A DNA stretch of 33,292 bases from Fibrobacter succinogenes (lineage in GTDB: Bacteria; Fibrobacterota; Fibrobacteria; Fibrobacterales; Fibrobacteraceae). Positions 8,169 to 16,749 of this stretch are shown here, piece after piece. Numbering within the stretch: position 1 is the first letter of the stretch; each line of letters starts with the position of its first letter. The notes below the pieces were generated by a model, which saw only the letters and a list, made by a program, of their open reading frames with translations, did not search any database and had not been told where the DNA came from. The stretch covers positions 1 to 33,292 of the forward strand of contig CACXKY010000021.1 in the NCBI GenBank assembly GCA_902768325.1, in the 5' to 3' direction. The translations under genes and the position numbers were made by a program.

Positions 8169-8348
8169 ATGAAGAAAGTTCGTATTACTTTGATCAAGGG
8201 TACTGTCCGCCGCCTCCCGGTGCACCGCGCTAACGTGGCCGCACTCGGTCTCCGCAAGATCGGACAATCTGTTGAACACAATTTGACCCCCACCATCCAG
8301 GGCATGATCAATGCCGTGGTCGACATGGTCAAGGTCGAGGAGATCTAA
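8169..8348 (+). CDS. rpmD: 50S ribosomal protein L30
   Basis: This 59-residue gene reads MKKVRITLIKGTVRRLPVHR, then ANVAALGLRKIGQSVEHNLT and PTIQGMINAVVDMVKVEEI. The GLRKIGQSV and the PTIQGMINxV motifs are diagnostic of L30. AAGGAG at 8154-8159, overlapping the rpsE stop, is a good ribosome binding site. The position between rpsE and rplO is canonical. Confidence 0.97.
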   Translation: MKKVRITLIKGTVRRLPVHRANVAALGLRKIGQSVEHNLTPTIQGMINAVVDMVKVEEI

Positions 8349-8350
8349 TA

Positions 8351-8791
8351 ATGGAACTCAATACTCTCAATCCTGGCAAGGCTGCCAAGGGCAAGAGCCG
8401 CAAGCGCATTGGTCGCGGTCCCGGTTCCGGCTGGGGCACTACCGGTGGTCGTGGCGAGAAGGGTGCTGGTGCTCGTAAGAGTGCTAAGGCCGGTCGCGTC
8501 GCTTTCGAAGGCGGTCAGATGCCTATCCACCGTCGTATCCCGAAGCGTGGTTTCAAGCATGCTGGCATTGAATTCCAGATTGTGAATATCAAGCGCCTCG
8601 CTGCTTGCAGCGTGACTGAATTCGATGCTAAGGTTCTGTTTGATCAGGGCTTCATCAAGAACGTCGACCTCCCGGTCAAGGTCCTTGCTTTTGGCTCTAT
8701 CGATAAGGCTATTAATGTAAAGGTTAACGCTATCAGTGAAAAGGCAAAAGCTGCCATTGAAGCTGCTGGCGGCAAAGTCGAGATCGTCTAA
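8351..8791 (+). CDS. rplO: 50S ribosomal protein L15
   Basis: The 146-residue protein starts MELNTLNPGKAAKGKSRKRI and has the glycine-rich RNA-binding extension GRGPGSGWGTTGGRGEKGAG (residues 22-41), then FEGGQMPIHRRIPKRGF. The C-terminal globular part is LPVKVLAFGSIDKAINVKV and following. It overlaps the secY start by one base (8791). It is intact. Confidence 0.97.
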   Translation: MELNTLNPGKAAKGKSRKRIGRGPGSGWGTTGGRGEKGAGARKSAKAGRVAFEGGQMPIHRRIPKRGFKHAGIEFQIVNIKRLAACSVTEFDAKVLFDQGFIKNVDLPVKVLAFGSIDKAINVKVNAISEKAKAAIEAAGGKVEIV

Positions 8792-10152
8792 TGGAAGCTC
8801 TCAAGAAAGCTATAGATGCGTTCGTCAATGCGTTCAAGATCGAGGACCTGCGTAAGAAGTTGCTCTTTACGCTCGCTGTCTTGATCATCTATCGCCTTGG
8901 CGCCCACATCACCATCCCTGGAGTCAACGCGGCCGTGCTGGCCGAGTACTTCAAAAACTCGAACAACTTGTTTGGCCTGTACGACTCCTTCACGGGCGGT
9001 GCGTTCGCGAAAGCGACGATCTTCGCCCTGGGTATCATGCCGTACATTAGCGCGAGCATTATCATCCAGTTGATGGGCTCCGTTATTCCCGCCATCCAGA
9101 TGCTCCAGAAGGAGGGTCAGGAAGGTCGTGCGAAGCTGAACCAGTATACCCGATACTTCACGGTGGTTCTTTCCGCCTTGCAGGGATGGGGTATTTCCGT
9201 ATGGCTTTCCTCGCTTAAGGTGACGACAGCTACCGGTGCAGGCGTTTCGGCCCTCGCGGACGACTTTGCCAGCGGCGCCGGTAACATCGGCTTCCGTCTT
9301 CTTGCTACCCTGACCTTCACCGCCGGTACGGTTTTCGTGATGTACCTGGGCGAGCAGATTACCTCGCACGGTGTAGGTAACGGTATTTCTCTTATAATTT
9401 TCGCCGGTATCGTCGGCGGCCTTCCGCGGGCCGTCTTGGCAGAAACGGAAATGCTGAAGGAAGGCATCCAGCCCCTCGCCATCGAGATCTTCATTCTCGC
9501 TGTCGTGGTCCTGATTGTCGGCTTCATCGTGTTCGTCGAGCAGGCGACCCGTCGCATTCCACTCCAAAGTCCTCGCAGGACCGTCGGAAACAAGGTCATG
9601 GGTGGTCAGTCCAGCTATTTGCCCTTCAAGGTGAATACCGCTAACGTGATTCCCGTGATTTTCGCAAGCTGCATCATGTTCATTCCAGCTATGATCGCAT
9701 CTTGGTTCCCGAATGTGTCTATCATGCAGGCTTTTGCTACTGCGTTCATCCCTGGCCACCTGGCATACAGCGTGGCTGACGCACTCCTGATTATATTCTT
9801 CACCTTCTTCTACACGGCAATCCAGTACAACCCTAACGACATTGCCGAAAACCTGAAGAAGTCTGGTGGATTTATTCCGGGAATTCGTCCGGGTAAGCAG
9901 ACTGCAGAATATATTGACCACGTTTTGACCCGTATTTCTCTGCCGGGATCGCTTTATCTCGCTTTTATTAGCGTTGCGCCCTGGTATCTGAAAGACGCTC
10001 TCAATATGAGTTTCTATATTGGGGGCACCTCGGTGCTTATCGTGGTCGGTGTGGCTCTGGATACTCTTCGTCAACTCGAAGCCCAGTTGCATACCATGAA
10101 TTATGAAGGTTTCCTGAAGAGCGGCCGCATTCGCGGCAGGATGGCATCTTAG
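8791..10152 (+). CDS. secY: Protein translocase subunit SecY
   Basis: The 453-residue membrane protein is the channel-forming subunit of the SecYEG translocon. It starts with the cytoplasmic helix [20 protein letters not shown] followed by [19 protein letters not shown] (TM1). [18 protein letters not shown] (TM2b) and the QASSYLPFK-like [20 protein letters not shown] region are SecY signatures. The late cytosolic loop contains [20 protein letters not shown], followed by [20 protein letters not shown] and a C-terminal GRIRGR tail. It is translationally coupled to rplO and, through TAGTG, to infA. No adk or map follows it. Confidence 0.98.
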   Translation: MEALKKAIDAFVNAFKIEDLRKKLLFTLAVLIIYRLGAHITIPGVNAAVLAEYFKNSNNLFGLYDSFTGGAFAKATIFALGIMPYISASIIIQLMGSVIPAIQMLQKEGQEGRAKLNQYTRYFTVVLSALQGWGISVWLSSLKVTTATGAGVSALADDFASGAGNIGFRLLATLTFTAGTVFVMYLGEQITSHGVGNGISLIIFAGIVGGLPRAVLAETEMLKEGIQPLAIEIFILAVVVLIVGFIVFVEQATRRIPLQSPRRTVGNKVMGGQSSYLPFKVNTANVIPVIFASCIMFIPAMIASWFPNVSIMQAFATAFIPGHLAYSVADALLIIFFTFFYTAIQYNPNDIAENLKKSGGFIPGIRPGKQTAEYIDHVLTRISLPGSLYLAFISVAPWYLKDALNMSFYIGGTSVLIVVGVALDTLRQLEAQLHTMNYEGFLKSGRIRGRMAS

Positions 10153-10370
10153 TGGCTAAAGAAGAAGGCATACAAGTCGAAGGCGTTGTGTTGGAAGCCC
10201 TCCCCAATGCTTTCTTCCGTGTCCAACTCGGAAATGGTCACGAGATTCTCGCTCACGTTTCAGGAAAGATGCGTCGGCATTTCATCCGAATTTTGCCGGA
10301 CGATAAAGTGTTGGTAGAAATCTCTCCCTACGACCTCAATCGTGGGAGAATCACTTACCGTTACAAGTAA
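10152..10370 (+). CDS. infA: Translation initiation factor IF-1
   Basis: The 72-residue protein is an S1-like OB fold of exact IF-1 length: [20 protein letters not shown], then [40 protein letters not shown] and [12 protein letters not shown]. The start is GTG 10152, sharing a base with the secY TAG, so translation is probably coupled. In many bacteria adk and/or map lie between secY and infA; here they do not. Confidence 0.97.
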   Translation: MAKEEGIQVEGVVLEALPNAFFRVQLGNGHEILAHVSGKMRRHFIRILPDDKVLVEISPYDLNRGRITYRYK

Positions 10371-10397
10371 TAGGTATTTTCAAAGAAGGTCAAACCT

Positions 10398-10514
10398 ATG
10401 AAAATCAAAGCCTCCATCAAACCCAGATGTGAAAACTGCAAGATCATCCGCCGCAAGGGTGTATTGCGCATCATCTGTTCGAAGAACCCCCGTCACAAGC
10501 AGAAGCAGGGATAA
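10398..10514 (+). CDS. rpmJ: 50S ribosomal protein L36
   Basis: This 38-residue gene reads [20 protein letters not shown], then [18 protein letters not shown]. The zinc ligands C11, C14, C27 and H32 are all present, so this is the C+ (zinc-binding) form of L36. It lies between infA and rpsM as usual. AAGAAGGT at 10383-10390 is the likely ribosome binding site. Confidence 0.96.
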   Translation: MKIKASIKPRCENCKIIRRKGVLRIICSKNPRHKQKQG

Positions 10515-10523
10515 GGAGATCGT

Positions 10524-10892
10524 ATGGCACGTATAGCTGGTGTCGATTTGCCGAAAAACAAGACTGTCGAGTACGGTCTGACGGCAATCTATGGTGTCGG
10601 TCTGTTCACCGCAAACAAGGTCTGTGCTCAGCTGGGCATCGACAAGAACAAGAAGTGCGATGACCTCACCGAAGAAGAACAAGGTAAGATTCGCCATCTC
10701 TTGGAAGACGAATACTCCGTGGAAGGTCAGCTCCGCGCGGAAATTACCCTGAACATCAAGCGTTTGCAGGATATTGGCTGCTATCGCGGCATCCGCCACC
10801 GCAAGGGCCTCCCGGTCCGCGGTCAGCGTTCCCGCACCAACGCCCGCACTCGTAAGGGTCCCAAGAAGACTGTGGCTAACAAGAAGAAGTAA
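10524..10892 (+). CDS. rpsM: 30S ribosomal protein S13
   Basis: The 122-residue protein starts [20 protein letters not shown] and has the helix-two-turns-helix region [20 protein letters not shown]. The C-terminal signature is [20 protein letters not shown] then [18 protein letters not shown]13 contacts tRNA in the P site and bridges to the 50S. AAGGAG at 10513-10518 is positioned 5 bases before the ATG. It is intact. Confidence 0.98.
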   Translation: MARIAGVDLPKNKTVEYGLTAIYGVGLFTANKVCAQLGIDKNKKCDDLTEEEQGKIRHLLEDEYSVEGQLRAEITLNIKRLQDIGCYRGIRHRKGLPVRGQRSRTNARTRKGPKKTVANKKK

Positions 10893-10903
10893 GGAGATTC
10901 ATC

Positions 10904-11344
10904 GTGGCTGAAGAAGAAATCAAGGAAACTGCCGCCGCTGCTGAAGCTCCGGCCGCAGCTGCTACTGAAGAAAAAGTCAAGAAGGGCAAGAAGCGCATCG
11001 ACATCCAGGGCATTGCCTGCGTGTTCGCTTCCTTCAACAATACAATCGTTTCTATCACCGATGCTCGCGGTAACGTCGTGGCTTGGGGCTCTCCGGGTAA
11101 CTCCGGCTTCAAGGGCTCTCGCAAGAGCACTCCGTTTGCTGCCCAGCTCGCCGCTGAAGTCGCTGCCCACAAGGCCTACGATCTCGGTATGCGCAAGGTG
11201 GATGTCCGCGTTAAGGGTGCCGGTGGCGGTCGTGAATCCGCTGTCCGCGCCATCAAGAATGCGGGCCTCGAAGTTCTCTCTATTCGAGACGTGACGGGCA
11301 TTCCGCACAATGGTTGCCGTCCTAAAAAGAAGAGAAGAATCTAA
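10904..11344 (+). CDS. rpsK: 30S ribosomal protein S11 with an acidic/alanine-rich N-terminal extension
   Basis: The 146-residue protein has a normal S11 body from about residue 27: [40 protein letters not shown] and the conserved end [19 protein letters not shown]. The start is GTG 10904, with AAGGAG at 10891-10896. The first 25 residues (rich in E, A and then K) are an extension relative to the roughly 129-residue E. coli protein. No rpsD lies between this gene and rpoA. Confidence 0.97.
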   Translation: MAEEEIKETAAAAEAPAAAATEEKVKKGKKRIDIQGIACVFASFNNTIVSITDARGNVVAWGSPGNSGFKGSRKSTPFAAQLAAEVAAHKAYDLGMRKVDVRVKGAGGGRESAVRAIKNAGLEVLSIRDVTGIPHNGCRPKKKRRI

Positions 11345-11362
11345 TCCAAAGAGGTATCGCCA

Positions 11363-12337
11363 ATGATGTGGAAATCGCTTCAGATGCCGCGCAGCTTCCA
11401 GAAAGTGGAAACCGGCGAAGATGGCCGCTACGCCAAGTTTGTCGTAGAAGCCTTGGAACGTGGCTGGGGTATCACCCTCGGTAACGCGCTTCGTCGTACT
11501 CTCCTCTCCTCTCTGCAGGGTGCGGCTATTGTCTCCGTGAAAATCGAAGGCGTGGAAAAGGAATTTTCTACCATTCCGGGTGTCAAGGAAGATGTCACCG
11601 ACATTATCCTGAACCTGAAGAGCATCCGCGTGAAGCTCCTTTCCGACCACGACGAAACCCTTCACCTGGACATGTCCGGTGACGGCGAAGTCACGGCGAA
11701 GGACTTCATGGACAATCCGAACGTCGCTATCTTGACTCCGGATGTCCATATCGCGACATTGAACGGCAACGCTTCCTTGTCGATGGACGTGAAGATCTCC
11801 TGCGGTCGTGGCTATGTCACTGCCGACGAGTTGAAGGACAAGGACGCTCCGATTGGCGTGATCGCCATGGACGCGAACTTCAACCCGGTGCAGAAGGTCG
11901 CTATGCACATCAGCGATACCCGCGTTGGACAGCGTACCGATTTCAACCGCCTGGAACTTGAAATTACGACCGACGGCTCCATCGATCCCGAAGACGCTCT
12001 CGCATACGCTGCAAAGCTTCTCGTCGATCACTTGGAAATCTTCATCAACTTCGAAGGCGATCTGGAATCTCCCGAAGAACTCGAGATGGATGAAGAACGT
12101 CAGCGTATTGCAACGCTCCTGCGCACTCGCGTGGACGAACTCGAACTCTCTGTTCGCTCCAGCAACTGCCTCCGTATGGCCAACATCCATACCGTCGGCG
12201 AACTTGTGCGCAACAAGGAAAACGATATGCTCAAATACAAGAACTTCGGTAGGAAGTCCTTGGTAGAACTTAACGAGGTGTTGACCTCCATGGGCCTCTC
12301 TTTTGGCATGGACGTCGATGATTACTTGAAGGATTAA
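11363..12337 (+). CDS. rpoA: DNA-directed RNA polymerase subunit alpha
   Basis: The 324-residue protein is a full-length alpha subunit. The N-terminal dimerisation domain has EALERGWGITLGNALRRTLL then SSLQGAAIVSVKIEGVEKEF, and RTDFNRLELEITTDGSIDPE. The C-terminal domain, which binds UP elements and activators, starts after an acidic linker at about residue 235 and contains LELSVRSSNCLRMANIHTVG then ELVRNKENDMLKYKNFGRKS. ATG 11363 and ATG 11366 are adjacent; 11363 is used because the AAAGAGG at 11347-11353 is at suitable distance from either. Confidence 0.98.
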   Translation: MMWKSLQMPRSFQKVETGEDGRYAKFVVEALERGWGITLGNALRRTLLSSLQGAAIVSVKIEGVEKEFSTIPGVKEDVTDIILNLKSIRVKLLSDHDETLHLDMSGDGEVTAKDFMDNPNVAILTPDVHIATLNGNASLSMDVKISCGRGYVTADELKDKDAPIGVIAMDANFNPVQKVAMHISDTRVGQRTDFNRLELEITTDGSIDPEDALAYAAKLLVDHLEIFINFEGDLESPEELEMDEERQRIATLLRTRVDELELSVRSSNCLRMANIHTVGELVRNKENDMLKYKNFGRKSLVELNEVLTSMGLSFGMDVDDYLKD

Positions 12338-12339
12338 CA

Positions 12340-12813
12340 ATGAGACACGGTGTAAAAAACAAGAAACTGGGTGTTAACTCCCAACACAAGCGTGCCATCC
12401 TCCGCGCCCTTACCACATCCATCATCGGCAAGGGCATGGAAGCGGAACAGTCTGCCCGCTACGTGCGCACGACTCTCCACAAGGCGAAGATTGTTCGCTC
12501 CAACGTGGAACGCATGATTACCTATGCAAAGAAGGGTGACCTCTCTGCCCGTCGCGAAGCCGCTCGCTTCGTCATGGACCCGAAGGTCCTCCAGGATTTG
12601 TTCAACACGATCGGACCGCGTTACGCCAACCGTAACGGTGGTTATACCCGCATCATCAAGCTCGGCCCGAACCGCGCCGGTGACGCAGCTGAAATGGCCC
12701 TGATCGGTCTCGTCGAAGACGAGATCGTCGCCAAGGCCAAGAAGGCTTCCGAGCCCGCCAAGGCTGATGCCGCTGTGGATATGGTCGAAGGCGAAAGCAA
12801 GTCCGCTAACTAG
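12340..12813 (+). CDS. rplQ: 50S ribosomal protein L17
   Basis: The 157-residue protein starts MRHGVKNKKLGVNSQHKRAI and carries LTTSIIGKGMEAEQSARYVR, TLHKAKIVRSNVERMITYAK, FNTIGPRYANRNGGYTRIIK and LGPNRAGDAAEMALIGLV. Its last 30 residues form a lysine/alanine/glutamate tail longer than in E. coli. It is the last gene of the superoperon and is followed by an intrinsic terminator. Confidence 0.98.
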   Translation: MRHGVKNKKLGVNSQHKRAILRALTTSIIGKGMEAEQSARYVRTTLHKAKIVRSNVERMITYAKKGDLSARREAARFVMDPKVLQDLFNTIGPRYANRNGGYTRIIKLGPNRAGDAAEMALIGLVEDEIVAKAKKASEPAKADAAVDMVEGESKSAN

Positions 12814-12828
12814 TTGCTAGTTACTTTG

Positions 12829-12867
12829 GAAAAAAGGACACGGTCTACTTGCCGTGTCCTTTTTTTG
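12829..12867 (+). terminator. Intrinsic terminator of the ribosomal superoperon
   Basis: A perfect 8-bp stem GGACACGG (12836-12843) pairs with CCGTGTCC (12852-12859) around an 8-base loop. An A-run lies before it and 7 T residues follow it (12860-12866), which can lengthen the stem and provide the U-tract. It directly follows rplQ and immediately precedes the -10 element of the next gene. Confidence 0.93.
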
Positions 12868-12873
12868 TATATT
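12868..12873 (+). promoter_or_regulatory. -10 promoter element, leaderless start of the polysaccharide locus
   Basis: TATATT is preceded by a T-run ending in TTTTTG and ends 7 bases before ATG 12881. Transcription would start at or next to the A of the ATG. No Shine-Dalgarno sequence is present. The sequence is nearly identical to that before 31339. No convincing -35 box is seen. The function is inferred from placement. Confidence 0.6.
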
Positions 12874-12880
12874 ATTCCCC

Positions 12881-14044
12881 ATGTATGCTGTTTTGATATT
12901 GCTGATGGCGGCCTTTAGCTTCGCCGCTTCTGCCGACGATATGTCCATGCCTACGGCATTGCCGACGTTCCAGGGGCAAGAAGGGAAGTTCCAGAGAAAC
13001 AACATTGTTTCGGAACCGCTGAAGTTGGAAACGACTATTGACTCGACGTATATCGTCGGTCCTGGTGACTATTTTGAAATTCTGACGCCCAAGGGATTCG
13101 ACGTGGTTCAGGTATCCCCCGAAGGCAACATCTCGGTCCCGAGCTGCGGCATGGTCATGGTGGACAAGATGACGCTGAACGAGGCGAAGGACTCCCTTAA
13201 GAAACTTCTTTCCTCCAAGTTTGACGAACGTTATGTGCAGGTCCAGCTGGTCCGCACCAAGAAAATGTCTGTTTCCGTACTGGGGGCCATCCAGGCGCCC
13301 GGCCGCGCGACGGTGGAACAGCAGACGCGTTTGAACGGCGTTATCGCCCTCGCGGGCGGATTCATGCCCATGGCCGACCGCAAGTCGATCAAGGTCATCC
13401 GCAACGAAGGCAAGGATACGCTGGTCGTGAATTACATCGACTACGAGACGGAAGGCAAGGGCGACGTGAACATCGTTCTCGAAGCGGGCGATGTCATCTT
13501 TATTCCCTATATCAAGTCCGATGCGACCATCACCGTCGAGACTCCGGGCTCGAACAGCACCGTTCCGTACGTCGAAGGCCGTACGCTCGGCGAATACCTC
13601 GACAGGGTTCCGGGCGTGCTCGAAGTAAAGGCCAAGTGGGTGAAGGTCAAGAAGCCTTCCGGTACGGTTGACGTCTACGAAGTCTCGAAGGCCCGCGACT
13701 TGCGCCTGGAACCGCAGACGCATATTGAACTGTGGAACAAGGACCCGTACGTCTATGTGGGCGGTGCCGTGGCTGCGGTGGGCAAGGCCCTGTACACTCC
13801 CGGCCTGCATGCGATTGACTACATCGGCGCTTCTGGCGTGACCATCATTACGGGTTCGTGGCGTCGCGTGTCGCGCATCCGCGATGGCAAGTGCGAATCG
13901 ATCGACCCGTACAAGGGCGAAATCTTGCCGGGCGACTACATCGAAATCCCGCGTAGCATTTATGAATCCGTCAAGGACGTGACCCTCTTCCTCGCATCGC
14001 TTTTGAGCGTGGTCGCGACGGCAATCATCATATCTACATACTAG
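12881..14044 (+). CDS. Polysaccharide export protein (Wza-like, Poly_export/SLBB)
   Basis: The 387-residue protein begins with a signal peptide (hydrophobic residues 2-16, then ASADD, likely cut by signal peptidase I). A Poly_export domain follows at about residues 45-125 (STYIVGPGDYFEILTPKGFD, PSCGMVMVDKMTLNEAKDSL). An SLBB-type repeat follows (SVLGAIQAPGRATVEQQTRL, NGVIALAGGFMPMADRKSI), and further soluble modules follow. Such proteins form the outer-membrane exit pore for capsule or exopolysaccharide. Two features differ from E. coli Wza: there is no lipobox cysteine, and the C-terminus is a strongly hydrophobic segment of about 20 residues (DVTLFLASLLSVVATAIIIS). The start at 12881 is preferred over an upstream ATG inside the terminator because it gives a clean signal peptide. 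It is the first gene of a five-gene run. Confidence 0.88.
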   Translation: MYAVLILLMAAFSFAASADDMSMPTALPTFQGQEGKFQRNNIVSEPLKLETTIDSTYIVGPGDYFEILTPKGFDVVQVSPEGNISVPSCGMVMVDKMTLNEAKDSLKKLLSSKFDERYVQVQLVRTKKMSVSVLGAIQAPGRATVEQQTRLNGVIALAGGFMPMADRKSIKVIRNEGKDTLVVNYIDYETEGKGDVNIVLEAGDVIFIPYIKSDATITVETPGSNSTVPYVEGRTLGEYLDRVPGVLEVKAKWVKVKKPSGTVDVYEVSKARDLRLEPQTHIELWNKDPYVYVGGAVAAVGKALYTPGLHAIDYIGASGVTIITGSWRRVSRIRDGKCESIDPYKGEILPGDYIEIPRSIYESVKDVTLFLASLLSVVATAIIISTY

Positions 14045-14050
14045 GTGCAT

Positions 14051-15235
14051 ATGGCGTACTTTGACATATTCTGCTATTGTCTGTCGAAGAAAAAGTTTTT
14101 CCTTTTTCCGGTAATCGTCGCTGTGCTCTGCTTTGTGCTGGCATGGGTCATGCCGCCTATCTATACGACAGAAATCAGGTTGCAGATCGATACCTCCGGC
14201 TCCGAAACGGGTAGCCTGGGTGCGGTTTCCTCGATGTTCAAGTCGTCTTCGATTGGCGGTTTCTCCGGTTCGGGACTTTCGTCTATCTTGGGAATGCAGG
14301 GCGCCATCAAGCCTTCGGACCTGTACCTGGAAATCCTTTCGGGGCGCGAGGTCGCGCTCAATACCATCCACAAGTTCCGCCTGGATACGCTGTACAAGAA
14401 GAAGGCCGACGAGCTTTCCTTGAAGCGCTTTGCGAAGGACGTGATGATTGCCGAAGATGCAAGCGGCATTATCAGCTGTTCGTTCGAGGCGAAGGACAAG
14501 GTGATGGCCCGCGATATTGTCCGCCACATGGTGCAGATGTCGAACGAGCGCTACCTGACCTTGCAGAAGGAACGCCTGCAGTACTCCATCGAATACCTCA
14601 AGGCGCAAGAAAAGGAACTGGTGGACAGCGTGCGAGCGATTAGTGACGAGCTGGTCCGCTTCTACAGGGAAAACAACCTGGTGGACCTGGAAACGCAGAC
14701 GGAACTGACGGTGAAGGCCTTGGCCGGCTACGAGACGCAGATCAACAACTACAAGCTTTCGGAACAGGTGCAGGGCCGCGACAATGCCGATGCTAGCGAC
14801 ATGCGCAAAAAGCGCCAACTGCTCGAACGCAAGTTCAGGGAACTGCGCGGCAAGTACGACGAGAAGTACGTGCCGACGGACAAGTCCCTCTACATCAATT
14901 CGGACTGGGCGTCTGAAAAGCTCCTTTACCAGCAGCAGCGTTCGGCCGACCTGAAGCGTTACTACTCGCTTCTGGAATACGTTTCTACCGAGAAGATGAA
15001 TACCGAGTCCCAGAGTCTGAAGAACCAGCCGGTAATCCAGATTGTCCAGGACGCCTACCTGCCCGACTGGAAGACCCGCCCCAAGCGCGCCATCTGGGCC
15101 CTTGCAGGCTTTGCCGCTTCGTTCGTCATGACGCTTTTCTTTGTGATTTACCAGGGCATCCGTACCGGAGGCATAGCCAACAGTGGCGAAACCCTCCGGA
15201 AATTGGAGCAGATCAAGGCGTCAATGCGTAAATGA
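14051..15235 (+). CDS. Wzz/GumC-like polysaccharide chain-length determinant protein
   Basis: The 394-residue inner-membrane protein has one N-terminal TM (about residues 16-34, FFLFPVIVAVLCFVLAW) and one C-terminal TM (about 347-370, AIWALAGFAASFVMTLFFVI). Between them lies a large periplasmic part rich in charged helices (for example LQYSIEYLKAQEKELVDSVR), typical of polysaccharide co-polymerases. The proline-rich YLPDWKTRPKRA just before TM2 is the family hallmark. The cytoplasmic tail is only about 24 residues, and there is no Walker motif, so the BY-kinase domain of Wzc-type proteins is absent. GTG 14045 is also in frame; ATG 14051 is chosen because AGG at 14043-14045 is at better spacing. 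It would set the length of the polymer made by the following Wzy-like protein. Confidence 0.85.
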   Translation: MAYFDIFCYCLSKKKFFLFPVIVAVLCFVLAWVMPPIYTTEIRLQIDTSGSETGSLGAVSSMFKSSSIGGFSGSGLSSILGMQGAIKPSDLYLEILSGREVALNTIHKFRLDTLYKKKADELSLKRFAKDVMIAEDASGIISCSFEAKDKVMARDIVRHMVQMSNERYLTLQKERLQYSIEYLKAQEKELVDSVRAISDELVRFYRENNLVDLETQTELTVKALAGYETQINNYKLSEQVQGRDNADASDMRKKRQLLERKFRELRGKYDEKYVPTDKSLYINSDWASEKLLYQQQRSADLKRYYSLLEYVSTEKMNTESQSLKNQPVIQIVQDAYLPDWKTRPKRAIWALAGFAASFVMTLFFVIYQGIRTGGIANSGETLRKLEQIKASMRK

Positions 15236-16749
15236 TTCCCAAGTTCTTCATCCTTATCCTTTTGCCGATCTTGTTGACGGTTGTCTACCTTGGCTCCGCT
15301 GACGAGAACGTCATTGGGATAGTGTCGCTTGGGATTATGCTGGTCGGCCTTTTCTGCACGATGGTCATCAAGACCCCGATTTGGGGTTGCCTTTTATTGA
15401 TTATATCGCTCCATTGGTTCCAGCTGGAAGGAATTTCTTATTCCATCTATTTGATGTTCCTTGCATCGGCTGTGTTTACTTTGTATGTAACGCGGGCAGG
15501 GGACTTGAAAATCGATAAGACCTGGCTCTTCTTGATGTTGAGCCAGTTTGCTTACTTGGCGTTGCTTGTTCTGGTGCGCCCCTACCAGATGATGATGATT
15601 TTCTTCTTCGTGAATGTCACCGGGCTTGCTTTCTTCTTGGGGGCGTCCTTGGTGCGGTGGGATGCGTCGAAGGTGCAAAAGCTATTGACGGTCCACATGT
15701 CCTTCATGATTATCTGGGCCTTTGTCGAAAGGATTATTTCTACGGAAACCCGTATCGAGGGGCCGTCGCTCAGCTCGACGAACTTTGCCGTGCTTTTGGC
15801 GGTTTCGTGGACAATCTGGTTTATCAACGGCTGGCTCAGCAAGAAGACGAACGTTTTGTGGCTTGGTCTTGTTTCTATCCTTGTCTTTGTATCGATTCTG
15901 TTCAGCGGAACCCGAATGGGAATCTTGGGCATGGGCATGGGTTCGGTCCTAGCGGTGATGGGCAAGCTCTTGATTGTCCAGCGGGCCCGTGTGATGGGAA
16001 TCCTTTTCCGGTTTACGATTATCATAGCGGTACTTGCCCTTTGTGCGGTGGGCCTGTGGGCGCTCTTGCCCGATGACTTGTTCTTGAAGCAGGGATTCCA
16101 GCTTTTGCTGAGCGGCAAGATGGATGCGAGTTCGATGGGGCGTATTGCGGCATGGCGAACGGCGCTTTCCGTAATCAAGTCGCATACCTTGTGGGGCGTT
16201 GGCCCCGGCAATTTCTTGGCATATAACGTGGAGTTCCTGGCGCGCTACAACTTCTTGCCGATTGTGCAGACGTTGCCGCGGCTCGGGCATGCCCATAACC
16301 TGCTTTTGATGGTGCTTTCGGAACAGGGGCTTATCGGGCTTGCGACGTTGATGATTATTTGTATCACCTGTGCAAAGCGCCTGCTGGTTTATATACGTTA
16401 CCTGTGGGACGGATTTGGCTTTGCGCTGCTGAGTGGCGGCCTCGTGACGTTGTTCCTCGGGTTGTTTGACGTGTTCCCGCTGTTCCCTTCGTCGCTCGGA
16501 TGGGGCGCCTGGTATATGGGCGTGCTGTTCTCGCTGAAGGCGACGAGCGATAAGGCCCGCGAACAGTCCTTGGAGCCGAGGGATGTTGGGACGGCTGCGG
16601 AGGTTGGGACTGCGGCGGGTATTGAAACGTCCGCGGAGGTTGGGGCGTCCGCGAATTTAGGGGCGGCCGCGGATGTTAAAACGTCGGTTCTTGAAACGTC
16701 TGCGGATCAAGTGAGCGAGACGGGCTCTACATCGGAGGGCGGCAAATGA
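15232..16749 (+). CDS. O-antigen polymerase/ligase-like membrane protein (Wzy_C type) with repetitive C-terminal tail
   Basis: The 505-residue polytopic protein has about 10-12 hydrophobic segments. The Wzy_C (O-antigen ligase/polymerase) signature is in the second half: SGTRMGILGMGMGSVLAV, then TLWGVGPGNFLAYNVEFLAR and LGHAHNLLLMVLSEQGLIGL, where the H-A-H-N and E-Q-G-L-I-G motifs are family hallmarks. The large loop between them would be the periplasmic catalytic loop. The last 55 or so residues are hydrophilic and consist of 6-residue repeats encoded by an 18-bp tandem repeat (16582-16713). The start overlaps the preceding stop by four bases (ATGA) and the end overlaps the next gene in the same way. 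Polymerase versus ligase cannot be told from sequence; the Wzz and Wzx neighbours favour polymerase. Confidence 0.83.
   Translation: MIPKFFILILLPILLTVVYLGSADENVIGIVSLGIMLVGLFCTMVIKTPIWGCLLLIISLHWFQLEGISYSIYLMFLASAVFTLYVTRAGDLKIDKTWLFLMLSQFAYLALLVLVRPYQMMMIFFFVNVTGLAFFLGASLVRWDASKVQKLLTVHMSFMIIWAFVERIISTETRIEGPSLSSTNFAVLLAVSWTIWFINGWLSKKTNVLWLGLVSILVFVSILFSGTRMGILGMGMGSVLAVMGKLLIVQRARVMGILFRFTIIIAVLALCAVGLWALLPDDLFLKQGFQLLLSGKMDASSMGRIAAWRTALSVIKSHTLWGVGPGNFLAYNVEFLARYNFLPIVQTLPRLGHAHNLLLMVLSEQGLIGLATLMIICITCAKRLLVYIRYLWDGFGFALLSGGLVTLFLGLFDVFPLFPSSLGWGAWYMGVLFSLKATSDKAREQSLEPRDVGTAAEVGTAAGIETSAEVGASANLGAAADVKTSVLETSADQVSETGSTSEGGK
16582..16713 (+). repeat. 18-bp tandem repeat encoding A-x-(V/I/L)-(G/E/K)-(T/A)-(A/S) units
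   Basis: Degenerate units starting GCG occur every 18 bases at 16597, 16615, 16633, 16651 and 16669, flanked by shortened 15-base units at 16582 and 16687 and a last partial unit at 16702. Examples are GCGGAGGTTGGGACTGCG and GCGGAGGTTGGGGCGTCC. The period is a multiple of three, so unit number can vary without a frameshift. Confidence 0.85.

Noticed and set aside
6752-8332. Minus-strand open frame of 526 codons opposite rplF-rpmD
   Set aside because: It crosses several ribosomal genes on the plus strand and has no ribosome binding site or domains.
12872-14818. Minus-strand open frame of 648 codons
   Set aside because: It runs antisense to two well-supported polysaccharide genes, has no recognisable domains and is His/Arg-rich as expected for the complement of GC-biased third positions.
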